Source of the DNA: an uncultured Verrucomicrobiales bacterium
GTDB taxonomy: Bacteria; Verrucomicrobiota; Verrucomicrobiia; Verrucomicrobiales; DEV007
DNA: 52,858 bases
Reading direction: 5' to 3'
Assembly: GCA_937891465.1 (NCBI GenBank)
Contig: CALAHF010000039.1
Location: 1-52,858, forward strand
Below are positions 35,729 to 44,050 of this stretch, in pieces. Position 1 is the first letter of the stretch, and each line of letters opens with the position of its first letter. The translations under genes were made by a program, and so were the position numbers. Below the pieces are notes generated by a model, which did no database searches, had not been told where the DNA came from, and saw only the letters and a list, made by a program, of their open reading frames with translations.

Positions 35729-37903
35729 ATGAAGGAAAAAGGAAAAAATCTCATGCTGAAGTGGTGGGCTACTTTCGCCGCGGTTGTTGTCGGAGCGATT
35801 GTTGATGCCAGCGAAAAACCGCCCTTCACAGATTATTGCGAAAGGCTCGAACAGGAAATTCAGGGCCGGAAACATGGCTTTCTCGCGGGGAATCTGACGT
35901 ATTACGTCGGCGGATTTCATGCGAGCTGGAATTTGATTGAAGACGAAACGATTGGGCTGACGCATCCGTTTCATCACGACCTGCGGAGCCGTGGAGTTGG
36001 CTTGCTCGACAGTGAAATTTCGGGAACGGAGAACACTGGGAAAGGAAACGATTACAACGGCTGGGAGTTTTACAAAGATACCAAAGTTCTCTACGGCAGC
36101 GTGATTGTTGATGGCACGACGTATAAAAATCCCAAGCCGACGAGCATGCAATGGCGGCCGGATAAAATGATCTGCGAATACGAAGTGGGTGGGGTGACGA
36201 TTCGTGAGGAAAAGTTCATCGCAGCGAATGACGCGGCGGCATCGGTGATTACGTCGTCGAAACCGGTGACGTTGGAGTTTTCGGGTCACAGTTTTTTCCA
36301 TCGGAACAGCGTTTCCTCGACGGCTTCGATACGATTTGATGCTGGGCAAAATGCGCTGGTGATCTCGGAAGGTGGCACGGTGAACTCGCGACCTGATCCC
36401 GATGCGAGCGAGCGAGTCGGGCCGTGTGTTTACGATGGGATGACAACGGTTTTGAGCGCATCGCGGGCGATTTCGGAATCGGTCACGACGGAGCAAGATG
36501 ATCGTGGCGTGCAGCTTTATTCGTTTCAAATACCTTGCGACGGGGATGCGACGACGGTTTCCTGGGCGATGGCGGATGAACCTGAAGCCGCGCTGAAATC
36601 GGCTCGCGAGATCCTCGAAAATTCCAAACCGTGGCTGGCGGCGAAGACAGCTGAGATGAACCGGCAGCTCAACGAGGAAATTCCCTATTTCCGCTGCCCG
36701 GATGAGAAATTCGTCGATATTTATTATTACCTTTGGTCGCTCTATCTCATGTATTACATGGAGGTCGGTGAGGGCTGGGAGATGGAAAATCATACGCAAA
36801 CGGCGGTGAATAATTTCCTCGGGATTCACCGTTACGACGCGGCGTTTCAGATCAAGGTCGGCGCGTGGACGACTGACAAACCCAAATTCGCCTACGGCAA
36901 TGTCCTGACCTGGAAACATCTCACGGAAAACGATCGCTTCCGCGAATTGCCGGATGGCTTGCGAATGATTGCCGACAACAAAGGAATCGGCTGGCACAGC
37001 GGAGCCTACGGGGCGGAGACTTCCGAGCATGTCCTCGGGGCGTGGCAGATTTATGAGCACACTGGAGATGTGAGTTTTCTCAAAGACTGCTACGAAGACC
37101 ATTTTCGAAAACTCTACTGGAAGCGGCTCTCCAATTTCGCGATGAATGAGTTCGAGCTTGCCGAAACGTTGGAGAAAATGGCTCGGCTCACGGGAAATGA
37201 GGCGGATGTGGAGCACTGGCAAACGATCATCAGGCGCGATCCTGAGCATATCCGGCTGATGTTTGACCAGCGCTGGGAAATGAATGACGCGCCGAATTAT
37301 TTTGCAGCACCCAATAACGGAATGCTGATGACCAATGCTTTTTGGGCGATGCGGTCACGCCATTTTCCCAATGAATATGCCCGGAAAATGGTCAATGCCT
37401 GGGCGCTCGATCGAGAGAAGGGATTTTACGGAGAATTTTTCCCGCTCGCGATGTCGAAGCAATCCATGAAGGCCTTTGCAACCGACGTGGATCATTCATT
37501 CGGCTACACGCCTGACACGGCGTATTTCACGCTCGATGGCATGTTTTGTCAGTGTTTGGTGAAACCCGCGACCGAGTTAACGCTGAACCATCTCGCCAAT
37601 TACAATTTTCACGACGAATGGCAGATCCCCGTCGCACCGGAAGCATACCGGCGGAACCTCATGCTTTTCGGAGATCAGTATTCGAATTTCAATGCCGGCA
37701 AAATCTTGCTGTATCTCGAAGGATTTGCCGGATTGAAGATCTCCGTTCCTGAGAAAAAACTGACAATTCACCCAGCGTTGCCCGAAGCGTGGGAATGGAT
37801 GGAATTCCGACTGCCGATTGCGGATCAATGGACCAAAATTCGCTACACCAAAGATGATGTAAAAGTGAGCGGCAGCCCGTTTGAGGTAGAGATCGTTCGC
37901 TAG
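35729..37903 (+). CDS. Secreted six-hairpin glycosidase-like protein of unknown family
   Basis: The ATG at 35729 lies one base after the sulfatase stop, so translation is probably coupled; the resulting 724-residue protein has a signal-like N-terminus (LMLKWWATFAAVVVGAIVDA). Residues about 30-290 are a beta-sandwich domain (GFLAGNLTYYVGGFHASW, TVSWAMADEPEAALK) and about 310-660 an alpha-helical toroid (YYYLWSLYLMYYMEVGEGWE, HSGAYGAETSEHVLGAWQIY, GYTPDTAYFTLDGMF), ending with a short beta domain (KKLTIHPALPEAWEWMEF). This order is typical of (alpha/alpha)6 glycosidases and phosphorylases such as GH65, GH95 and alpha-L-rhamnosidases, but I cannot place it in one family. Conserved acids such as Glu in GAETSEH and Asp in TDVDHSFGY are catalytic candidates. 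Last gene of the operon. Confidence 0.75.
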   Translation: MKEKGKNLMLKWWATFAAVVVGAIVDASEKPPFTDYCERLEQEIQGRKHGFLAGNLTYYVGGFHASWNLIEDETIGLTHPFHHDLRSRGVGLLDSEISGTENTGKGNDYNGWEFYKDTKVLYGSVIVDGTTYKNPKPTSMQWRPDKMICEYEVGGVTIREEKFIAANDAAASVITSSKPVTLEFSGHSFFHRNSVSSTASIRFDAGQNALVISEGGTVNSRPDPDASERVGPCVYDGMTTVLSASRAISESVTTEQDDRGVQLYSFQIPCDGDATTVSWAMADEPEAALKSAREILENSKPWLAAKTAEMNRQLNEEIPYFRCPDEKFVDIYYYLWSLYLMYYMEVGEGWEMENHTQTAVNNFLGIHRYDAAFQIKVGAWTTDKPKFAYGNVLTWKHLTENDRFRELPDGLRMIADNKGIGWHSGAYGAETSEHVLGAWQIYEHTGDVSFLKDCYEDHFRKLYWKRLSNFAMNEFELAETLEKMARLTGNEADVEHWQTIIRRDPEHIRLMFDQRWEMNDAPNYFAAPNNGMLMTNAFWAMRSRHFPNEYARKMVNAWALDREKGFYGEFFPLAMSKQSMKAFATDVDHSFGYTPDTAYFTLDGMFCQCLVKPATELTLNHLANYNFHDEWQIPVAPEAYRRNLMLFGDQYSNFNAGKILLYLEGFAGLKISVPEKKLTIHPALPEAWEWMEFRLPIADQWTKIRYTKDDVKVSGSPFEVEIVR

Positions 37904-37906
37904 AAC

Positions 37907-38638
37907 TTACTTCCGGCTCTTTGGCGATTCATCAGGATCATTCCGCTTCGCCTGCTCAAGCTCGCGGCTGTTCATCGGGCGAAAGCTCCCTTCAGGAAGA
38001 TTGATATCCATGAAACAACCAATGCGAATGCGCTCGAGATCACGCACTTTGTAACCCATCCGCGAAAACATGCGGCGAATCTGGCGGTTGTAGCCCTGAG
38101 CCAACACCATGTGGCAGCGCTTTCGGGAAAAAAAATCGACTGAAACGGCTTTGGCGAGGCCTTCCGTGATAGGAATTCCATCGATAAAAGCCTTGGTGTG
38201 GGCAGGATCGAACGCGCGATCGAGATAGACCTCGTATTCTTTATGAACGTGATATCGCGGATGCGTCAGCAATTCGTTCAGCTCGCCGGAGTTGGTGAGA
38301 ATCAACAGGCCGGAACTCTGTATATCGAGTCGGCCCACGTAATTGAGATGCTGGAATTTCTTCGGCAGCAGCTCGTAAATCGTTTTGCGCCCCTCAGGAT
38401 CGTGGCGCGTGCACACGTATCCCATGGGTTTGTTCAAAATAATCGTCATCTCAGATTCCTGAGACAACCGGCGCCCGTCGAACTTTACGTGGTCGGTAGG
38501 CAGAACTTTGGTGCCGAGCTCAATGACAATTTTGCCATTGATCTCTACGTGACCCTCAGCAATGAGGTCGTCACATTTCCTGCGCGACGCAACGCCACAG
38601 GAAGCCAGGAACTTGTTGAGTCGAATACCCTCAGGCAT
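37907..38638 (-). CDS. Ribosomal large-subunit pseudouridine synthase, RluB/RsuA family
   Basis: The 243-residue protein has an N-terminal S4 RNA-binding domain (RLNKFLASCGVASRRKCDDLI) and the RsuA/RluB catalytic domain with Asp105 in VGRLDIQSSGLLILTN, NKPMGYVCTRHDPEG and QGYNRQIRRMF. It isomerises a uridine in rRNA (RluB, RluE and RluF types differ in site; the exact site cannot be told). The start at 38638 (MPEGIRLNKFL) is supported by an 8-base overlap, ATGCCTGA, with the stop of the preceding small basic protein gene; a longer frame to 38692 would overlap that gene extensively. It has a basic, polar tail. Confidence 0.92.
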   Translation of the reverse strand: MPEGIRLNKFLASCGVASRRKCDDLIAEGHVEINGKIVIELGTKVLPTDHVKFDGRRLSQESEMTIILNKPMGYVCTRHDPEGRKTIYELLPKKFQHLNYVGRLDIQSSGLLILTNSGELNELLTHPRYHVHKEYEVYLDRAFDPAHTKAFIDGIPITEGLAKAVSVDFFSRKRCHMVLAQGYNRQIRRMFSRMGYKVRDLERIRIGCFMDINLPEGSFRPMNSRELEQAKRNDPDESPKSRK

Positions 38639-38786
38639 CTGGCTTTGTTTTCGGCAGACCCAATGGGCTCGCGCCGTCTTTCCATTCACCACGCTTACGG
38701 AGCAATTTAATACGCTCGAATCGCTTTAAAACGGAACGTTTAGAGCCGACATTTTTGGATCTTTTGAGAGTAGCGTGTTGTGACAT
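38631..38786 (-). CDS. Small basic protein (Chlamydiae/Verrucomicrobia/Planctomycetes family)
   Basis: A 51-residue, very basic protein. It starts MSQHATLKRSKNVGSKRSVL, continues KRFERIKLLRKRGEWKDG and ends LGLPKTKPDA. This matches the small basic protein family restricted to the PVC superphylum (signature 'S-x-x-K-x-x-N-V-L-x-R-x-E-R-I-x-x-L-x-x-x-x-x-W' and 'GLPKTK'), which I recall as possibly ribosome- or rRNA-associated. It overlaps the pseudouridine synthase start by 8 bases, consistent with a ribosome-related role for both. It is too short for ordinary gene finding and would be easy to miss. It is the strongest phylogenetic marker in the window. Confidence 0.85.
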   Translation of the reverse strand: MSQHATLKRSKNVGSKRSVLKRFERIKLLRKRGEWKDGASPLGLPKTKPDA

Positions 38787-38887
38787 GACTGAAAATGGGT
38801 TTCGAATTTTTCGAAGGGCGGGAATGTAGGCACAATTCTCACCGATGCAAATGGTTTTGCCTCGATAGCGTCAGCAAAGTCGGCGAT

Positions 38888-39550
38888 TTACAGCTTCTTC
38901 ACCCGAATGTTCCGAACGGTGAACGGCAATCCGTGATCCTGAATGCAAATTTTGCCGGTTTTAGCCAACTTCAGATCCTTTGGCTTCTTCTCGCGAAGGT
39001 TGAAATCCTGAATGAGATGGCCGTTCAAAACAACGGTCAGCTGGTCGCCTTTCATGGTGACGGTCATTTGGTTCCACTCTCCGGGAGCAATCGATGCATT
39101 TTTCAACGCACCCTGAGTTTTGATAACGCCGCCCATGTCGTGATGGCCGAGCTCTTTTTCTACGCCAAAGGAATCGAGGATCTGAACTTCAAATCCGGAT
39201 GCGGTTGGATCGATGTTGTCCGCGCAGCGAAAATAGAGACCGGAATTGCCGCCTTTGGTGTATTTGAACTCAAAATCAAAGGTGAAATTCTCGTAATCGT
39301 CTTTCAACCAAAGGTAAGAGCTGTAACGCTTCCAGCCTTTCTCTCCTTCGCGCGGAGTCAGGTGAAGCGAGCCGTCGTCCTGAATTTCCCAATTTCCCTT
39401 GGTCTCGATTTTGGAAAGGTCTTTACCATCAAAAATGGTTTCAAAACCTGGCGCACCAGCAGCCGGATGTTTCTTTGAATCAGAATCTTTCGCCACAACA
39501 GCAGTGGCAGAGAGAAGCGCGGCAACAAGAGCGAGGCGGGAAATTATCAT
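38888..39550 (-). CDS. Secreted DUF1080 (3-keto-disaccharide hydrolase-like) protein
   Basis: A 220-residue protein with signal peptide (MIISRLALVAALLSATAVVA), then FETIFDGKDLSKIETKGNWEIQDDG-type opening (about residues 34-58), GGNSGLYFRCADN, SGFEVQILDSFG, GEWNQMTVTMKGDQLTVVLNG and GKICIQDHGLPFTVRNIRVK at the end. This is the concanavalin-like DUF1080 domain, very numerous in planctomycetes and verrucomicrobia; some members cleave 3-keto-glucosides. ATG at 39550 is chosen for the signal peptide. It is divergent from the P-loop gene at 39778 and downstream of no obvious partner. Confidence 0.88.
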   Translation of the reverse strand: MIISRLALVAALLSATAVVAKDSDSKKHPAAGAPGFETIFDGKDLSKIETKGNWEIQDDGSLHLTPREGEKGWKRYSSYLWLKDDYENFTFDFEFKYTKGGNSGLYFRCADNIDPTASGFEVQILDSFGVEKELGHHDMGGVIKTQGALKNASIAPGEWNQMTVTMKGDQLTVVLNGHLIQDFNLREKKPKDLKLAKTGKICIQDHGLPFTVRNIRVKKL

Positions 39551-39679
39551 ATCCAAATTAAAAGCGGGAACGTTTTTGGAAACAAGCCGAAAGGATAACG
39601 GGATCGGGGGGGCGCGGTTCACTTCGCGTCCCGCAAGAAACTTAACTTAGTTTAAAAATTTCCATAAAAACCAGTTCTG

Positions 39680-39708
39680 TTGACTTTTATTTTTCTCATT
39701 ATTATAAA
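39680..39708 (+). promoter_or_regulatory. Near-consensus sigma-70-type promoter upstream of the P-loop gene
   Basis: TTGACT (39680-39685) is followed after exactly 17 bases by TATAAA (39703-39708), a near-perfect housekeeping promoter, in an AT-rich tract. Transcription would start near 39715, about 60 bases before the ATG at 39778. It is the clearest promoter seen in the window. Confidence 0.7.
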
Positions 39709-39777
39709 AAACTTGAATAAGTGAGTCTCGTATTGTAAAAATACCCTCCGAAACTTAAACACACCTGCCTTTTTAGA

Positions 39778-42084
39778 ATGAGAAACCTCTCAGACGCCTA
39801 TCCTGAATCGGATCGTTCCCCCGCGAATCCATTCATTGACGACACGTTCGTCGACAACGCAACACCCGTTCCCGGCGTTGCCGAAATTCACACGGGTGTG
39901 ATGTCGCAATGCGTCCGCCTTTTTGAAAATCTCGTTCGTGATGGCGAGCGCGGACAGCATTGGGGAAACTCAGGCCGCACGATTTTAATTGCATCGCCAC
40001 GCGCTGGTTACGGGAAAACGCATCTCGTAGGGCGTCTTCGTAGCGTCACCGAAAGTCTCGTCGCAGCGATCAATCTTCCGTTTGATCCGTCACGTTCGAT
40101 CAGTTGGCCGGCGATGTTGTCGTCGATTATACGTCAGTATCAGGATGCGCGTTGTCCTCAGCACGTGGGCTGTTCGCTGATGGATGAAACCGCGCGGTTT
40201 TTCATATCGAACATTGTTCAAGCTGCCCTTTCCGAAGGCGCGATTCAAGAACGTGACCTCCCCGAAACCGAAGTGGCGTTGCGGACTCAGTTTCGCGATG
40301 TCATGGCGCCAGATTCCGGCACAAAAATGCTGCCGTGGATCCGCAAGCGTCTTCCAGAACTTTCTGCTGCAGCGGGCTGCCGGATGGGGCAGCGCTGGAA
40401 ATTGACTCAGCGAGCCATTGCTTTTTGGGGCGGAGTTTTCCTCGATCAAATCGAGCAACACAACGACGCGCTCGAGCCACTTCGGGGACTTCCCAATGGC
40501 GAAGCCCGCGAACGATTGCTTCAATATTTGCGCATCTCGACCGAATGTCGTCCCGCGGCATTTGTGGCCGATCACCTTGATGGATTTTTTGGATCTGACA
40601 CCGCAGGCATGGCCATGGCGGAAGTTCTCACCAGCATCCGTGGCGAAGTGCCCCGCTCAATTTCGTTGTTATGTTTGAGCGAAGACGTCTGGGATTCAGT
40701 TTTTGAAAAACAATTGCCTTCCGCCTGGTTGGATCGGCTCACTGGCGAGCTTGCCACCCTCGGTGGAATTGGCCTTGAGTCCGCCGTGGCTCTGATTTCC
40801 GCACGGATGCAAGCCGCGGGAATTTCACGTGAAACCGCCCAGCGATTTGCCAATTACGTTCGTGTTGAAGAACGTTGGGAAGACCCTGAAACCCCGTCGC
40901 TGTTTCCTCGCGACATCATTCGTTGCGCCCGCAAACAGTGGGAATGCGTGGGATCTCGGTTCATGCAGAACCAGAATGGAACCAAGCCGGCAACGGCGCC
41001 TATTCCGGCCGCGGCACCGGCACCGGCACCGGCACCCGTGGAATACACTCAGCCGATTCCATTTCCGCAGACTGCACCACAGCAGCCGCAAGCTCCGGCT
41101 CAGCCTCAGCCAGCTCCGGCAGCGTCATTTCAGAATCCTGTTCCGCCCTCGTTTGCTCCATCTCCTGGCGAGCCCGCGCCGAATCCGATTGCCAGCCAAA
41201 TTCGCCAGCAGGCCGATGAAGCGATTCGTCAGCAGCAGGGCTATCAGCCGCAACAACCGCCGGTTCAGCATCCACCGATGCAGCCGCTTCCTTATGAGCA
41301 GCCATCGCCGGCTCGGAATCTCACCGGAATCGAATCCATCATCGATGAAATCCGCGTTGCCGGAGGTCGTTCCGTTAGCGATACCGGATCCGTTCCTCAG
41401 CAACAGCATCCTCAGTCCCCGCCGACGCATCAACAGCAGCCACCATCGATTCCAAGTCAGTTTCAGGCCGGATCGTTGAATGTTCAAAGCACGCGCCCGC
41501 AGCCCGAAGCCAGTCCGGCCAATCCATTCACCGCGCTCGATCCGGAGCAGCGATTGCAGGATTTGGAAATGGAATTGCTCACGTCCGACATCGCTCGCGT
41601 TCAATGGGATTTGCGTCGCGTAGAAACCTTGATTCGAACCGTGGGCCGCAGCTATGAAGCCGTCGGCCAGGTCGAAGAAGCCGTTCCCGGTAGCGAAAAA
41701 GGTTGCCTTCGTTGGTTAGTGAAAGGCCAGACCGTAATTCTCGGATTCGAGCCGCCGCAGAACGCATATTTTTGGAATACCCTTCTCAAACGAGCTGTCG
41801 CCTCAACTGATCCGGCAAAACTCACCGTGTTGTCGAACATTGCTGAGCCGTTCGATTCCCGCACGCTTGCAAGCTTCGGGATCGATCAAGCCACCGCAAT
41901 GCGCTACATCGACGTCGTCGAAGTCAGCGAAGGCGACATGGCCTTGCTCTATGCGTCCGAGCGATTTCTGGAAGAATCCGAAGCCGCCGGAAAAGCCGCA
42001 GCGGCTATCCGAATCATTGCCCGCCGCCTAGATCCATTCTGGCGTCGCCTGACACGCAGCTTGTCTGCTCCGGTTGCTGAGTGA
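39778..42084 (+). CDS. Large P-loop protein with Pro/Gln-rich linker, function unknown
   Basis: A 768-residue cytosolic protein. Residues 60-390 look like a STAND/AAA-type ATPase: a P-loop IASPRAGYGKTHLV (Lys80) with Pro instead of the first Gly, a Walker-B-like AAFVADHLDGFF, and an arginine-rich LPSAWLDRLTGELATLGGI. Residues about 405-590 are a low-complexity linker of Pro, Gln and Ala (APAPAP and PQQPQAP runs). The C-terminal 170 residues are a folded alpha/beta domain (RLQDLEMELLTSDIARVQWD, LRWLVKGQTVILGFEPPQNA). I know no named family with this order. The linker suggests a scaffold or signalling protein. The gene has a strong promoter of its own and ends just before a dispersed repeat. 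Confidence 0.75.
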   Translation: MRNLSDAYPESDRSPANPFIDDTFVDNATPVPGVAEIHTGVMSQCVRLFENLVRDGERGQHWGNSGRTILIASPRAGYGKTHLVGRLRSVTESLVAAINLPFDPSRSISWPAMLSSIIRQYQDARCPQHVGCSLMDETARFFISNIVQAALSEGAIQERDLPETEVALRTQFRDVMAPDSGTKMLPWIRKRLPELSAAAGCRMGQRWKLTQRAIAFWGGVFLDQIEQHNDALEPLRGLPNGEARERLLQYLRISTECRPAAFVADHLDGFFGSDTAGMAMAEVLTSIRGEVPRSISLLCLSEDVWDSVFEKQLPSAWLDRLTGELATLGGIGLESAVALISARMQAAGISRETAQRFANYVRVEERWEDPETPSLFPRDIIRCARKQWECVGSRFMQNQNGTKPATAPIPAAAPAPAPAPVEYTQPIPFPQTAPQQPQAPAQPQPAPAASFQNPVPPSFAPSPGEPAPNPIASQIRQQADEAIRQQQGYQPQQPPVQHPPMQPLPYEQPSPARNLTGIESIIDEIRVAGGRSVSDTGSVPQQQHPQSPPTHQQQPPSIPSQFQAGSLNVQSTRPQPEASPANPFTALDPEQRLQDLEMELLTSDIARVQWDLRRVETLIRTVGRSYEAVGQVEEAVPGSEKGCLRWLVKGQTVILGFEPPQNAYFWNTLLKRAVASTDPAKLTVLSNIAEPFDSRTLASFGIDQATAMRYIDVVEVSEGDMALLYASERFLEESEAAGKAAAAIRIIARRLDPFWRRLTRSLSAPVAE

Positions 42085-42093
42085 TGCCTTTTT

Positions 42094-42193
42094 ACGAACC
42101 AATAGGGTGTGTTCAACGAACATACCCTGTTGCTTCGAAACGGCTTTTCGATCGAATAGGGTTGATTCGTTGAACGAACCCTGTTGATTCGTG
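42094..42193. repeat. Dispersed palindromic repeat, locus 4 (between P-loop and YggU-like genes)
   Basis: Contains ACGAACCAATAGGGTGTGTT, inverted unit GAACATACCCTGTT, then CGATCGAATAGGGTTGATTC, inverted GAACGAACCCTGTT and a final GATTCGTG. Two dimers of opposite-facing units in about 100 bp. The last unit ends about 10 bases before the start codon at 42203, as at locus 3. Confidence 0.8.
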
Positions 42194-42202
42194 AACGCAA
42201 TA

Positions 42203-42490
42203 ATGGCAGTCCTGCTCAATTTTAAAATCACCCCCAACGCGAAACAAAGCGCGTTTTCGGAGTGGATTGTCGATGACAAGGGCGCGCCGGTATTGAAAGT
42301 GAAACTCGCCGCGCCGCCGGTGGATGGAAAAGCCAACAAGGCGTTGATCGCGTTTTTGGCAAAATCGTTGGGCTTTTCGAAATCAGAAATCTCGATCATA
42401 CGCGGCGAGAAAAATCGATCCAAGGTCGTCGAATTTTCTGGATGCGAAAACGAGGCTGAACTGCGAGATCGAATCGATTCGCTGATTTAA
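42203..42490 (+). CDS. YggU/DUF167-family protein
   Basis: A 95-residue protein matching the DUF167/UPF0235 family: LLNFKITPNAKQSAF, then VLKVKLAAPPVDGKANKALI, AFLAKSLGFSKSEISIIRGEKNRSKVVEF. The PVDGKAN and G-x-x-SR-K pattern is diagnostic. Biochemical function is unknown in the family; a role in RNA or ribosome-related processes has been proposed. A GTG at 42191 lies within the repeat; the ATG at 42203 gives the usual N-terminus. Confidence 0.9.
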   Translation: MAVLLNFKITPNAKQSAFSEWIVDDKGAPVLKVKLAAPPVDGKANKALIAFLAKSLGFSKSEISIIRGEKNRSKVVEFSGCENEAELRDRIDSLI

Positions 42491-42554
42491 GCATCGATAT
42501 TTGCGCGAAACTTCGGAATTCCATTTTTCCGACACCGCGCTAAAATACTTAACT

Positions 42555-43976
42555 ATGCTTAATTGGATTTGGCTTGCCCTCGTTGTTATCGGAGTAGTCC
42601 TTGGCGGACTTTTTGGTCGTCTCGGAGGAGAAGAGGGGGTTGTGGAGTCAGCCTTCGCGATGGCGAAAACGGCCGTGTTCGGCATCGTGCTTCCGCTGAC
42701 GGGATTTTGGATGATGTGGCTGGGATTTATGCGCCTGGCGGAAAAGGCGGGGTTGATCGATCTGTTGGCTAAATTTCTCGCACCGCTGATGCGATTGCTT
42801 TTCCCTGACGTGCCGCGCGAGCATCCAGCGATGGGCGCGATGATCATGAATATGTCCGCGAATATTCTCGGGCTGGGAAATTCGGCGACGCCTTTTGGAC
42901 TGAAGGCAATGGAGCACCTCGAAACGCTCAATCCGCAAAAAGGCACCGCGACGAATGCGATGTGCACGTTTTTGGCGATCAATACGAGTTCAGTCACGCT
43001 GATTCCAGCAACAGCGATCGGATTGCTCAGTATTAATGGCATCGCGAATCCCTACGCGATTGTCGGAACGGCGATCGGGGCAACGCTGTGTTCAACGATG
43101 GTCGCGATTCTTGCGGTGAAGTTTTTTGAGAAACTGCCGTTCTTTCGAGTTCGGGAGAATGAAAATGCCGTTGTCGATGAAGCAGAAAAATCCAATAATA
43201 AAAAAGCGAAGGTTAAAATGACGCCGATTCGAATCGGGCTGGCGATTGCGATGGTGGTTGTGATTGCGGTGATTGGTTGGTTCGAGTTCCGCCCTGCGCA
43301 TCGTGAAGCTGTATTGGAAACGTTTGGCATTGCGGGATTGGTTGAACCCACCGGAGGCGATCATTCAACTGCTGATGAACCGGCTGCAGCTTCCGTGGCC
43401 GAACCGACAACTGATCCCGTTGCTGAAGTTGTTCCCGAGTGGCGGAAAGTGATCAATGCGATTTCGATCATCGCGATTCCTTTTGTGTTCCTCTTTTTCA
43501 CGGGATACGCCGCGCTTAAAAAAGTTCCGGTTTACGAGGAATTTGTCGAAGGAGCCAAAGACGGGTGGGCCGTGGCTATTCGAGTCATGCCGTTTCTCGT
43601 GGGAATGCTCGTCGCGCTCGGAATTTTCCGTGCGTCCGGTGCGCTCGATTTGATGGGGCGTGCCTTGTCGCCCATTCTGAAACCGCTCGGTTTTGATACC
43701 GAATTGCTTCCGATGGCTTTGATCCGTCCGCTTTCCGGCGGGGGCAGCCAGGGCGTGCTGGTTGAGATTCTGGCGAACCCTGAAATCAGCGAAACCATCA
43801 AATACACCGCTGCCACGATGTTCGGTTCGACGGAAACCACGTTTTACGTCCTAGCGGTTTACTTCGGCTCGGTCGCGATTCGCAAAACGCGTCACGCGCT
43901 TGCAGCCGGTCTGCTGGCTGACTTGGCGGGCGTGATCGCTGCGGTCACAATCTGTCGTTTGGTCTTCGGTGCGTGA
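42555..43976 (+). CDS. SpmA-SpmB fusion, nucleoside-recognition (Gate) domain membrane protein
   Basis: A 473-residue membrane protein. The first half is SpmA-like (MLNWIWLALVVIGVVLGG, TAVFGIVLPLTGFWMMWLG, MNMSANILGLGNSATPFGLKAME, FLAINTSSVTLIPAT); the second half is SpmB-like (KKVPVYEEFVEGAKDGW, FRASGALDLMGRALSPILK, ALIRPLSGGGSQGVLVEIL, FGSTETTFYVLAVYFG). In Bacillus these are separate spore maturation proteins; fused forms occur in non-sporulating bacteria, where they are presumed transporters. A hydrophilic acidic segment (about 215-310) joins the halves. ATG at 42555 is chosen because the helix begins there. A strong terminator follows the stop codon. Confidence 0.9.
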   Translation: MLNWIWLALVVIGVVLGGLFGRLGGEEGVVESAFAMAKTAVFGIVLPLTGFWMMWLGFMRLAEKAGLIDLLAKFLAPLMRLLFPDVPREHPAMGAMIMNMSANILGLGNSATPFGLKAMEHLETLNPQKGTATNAMCTFLAINTSSVTLIPATAIGLLSINGIANPYAIVGTAIGATLCSTMVAILAVKFFEKLPFFRVRENENAVVDEAEKSNNKKAKVKMTPIRIGLAIAMVVVIAVIGWFEFRPAHREAVLETFGIAGLVEPTGGDHSTADEPAAASVAEPTTDPVAEVVPEWRKVINAISIIAIPFVFLFFTGYAALKKVPVYEEFVEGAKDGWAVAIRVMPFLVGMLVALGIFRASGALDLMGRALSPILKPLGFDTELLPMALIRPLSGGGSQGVLVEILANPEISETIKYTAATMFGSTETTFYVLAVYFGSVAIRKTRHALAAGLLADLAGVIAAVTICRLVFGA

Positions 43977-43986
43977 TTCTGGAAAA

Positions 43987-44018
43987 CAAAAAAGGCGACC
44001 TGAATTGGTCGCCTTTTT
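43987..44018. terminator. Bidirectional intrinsic terminator after the SpmAB fusion gene
   Basis: AAAGGCGACC (43991-44000) pairs perfectly with GGTCGCCTTT (44007-44016) around a 6-base loop, with a preceding A run and following T run. It serves both the plus-strand SpmAB gene and the minus-strand gene ending at 44051. Confidence 0.92.
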
Positions 44019-44050
44019 CGAAATGTAAAGTTGCTGCGATTTCTCAAAAA

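Noticed and set aside
35486-37249. Long open frame (587 codons) on the minus strand
   Set aside because: It lies opposite the sulfatase end and the six-hairpin protein, both of which show signal peptides, motifs and coupled start/stop codons on the plus strand; the antisense product is Arg/His/Ile-rich without family features.
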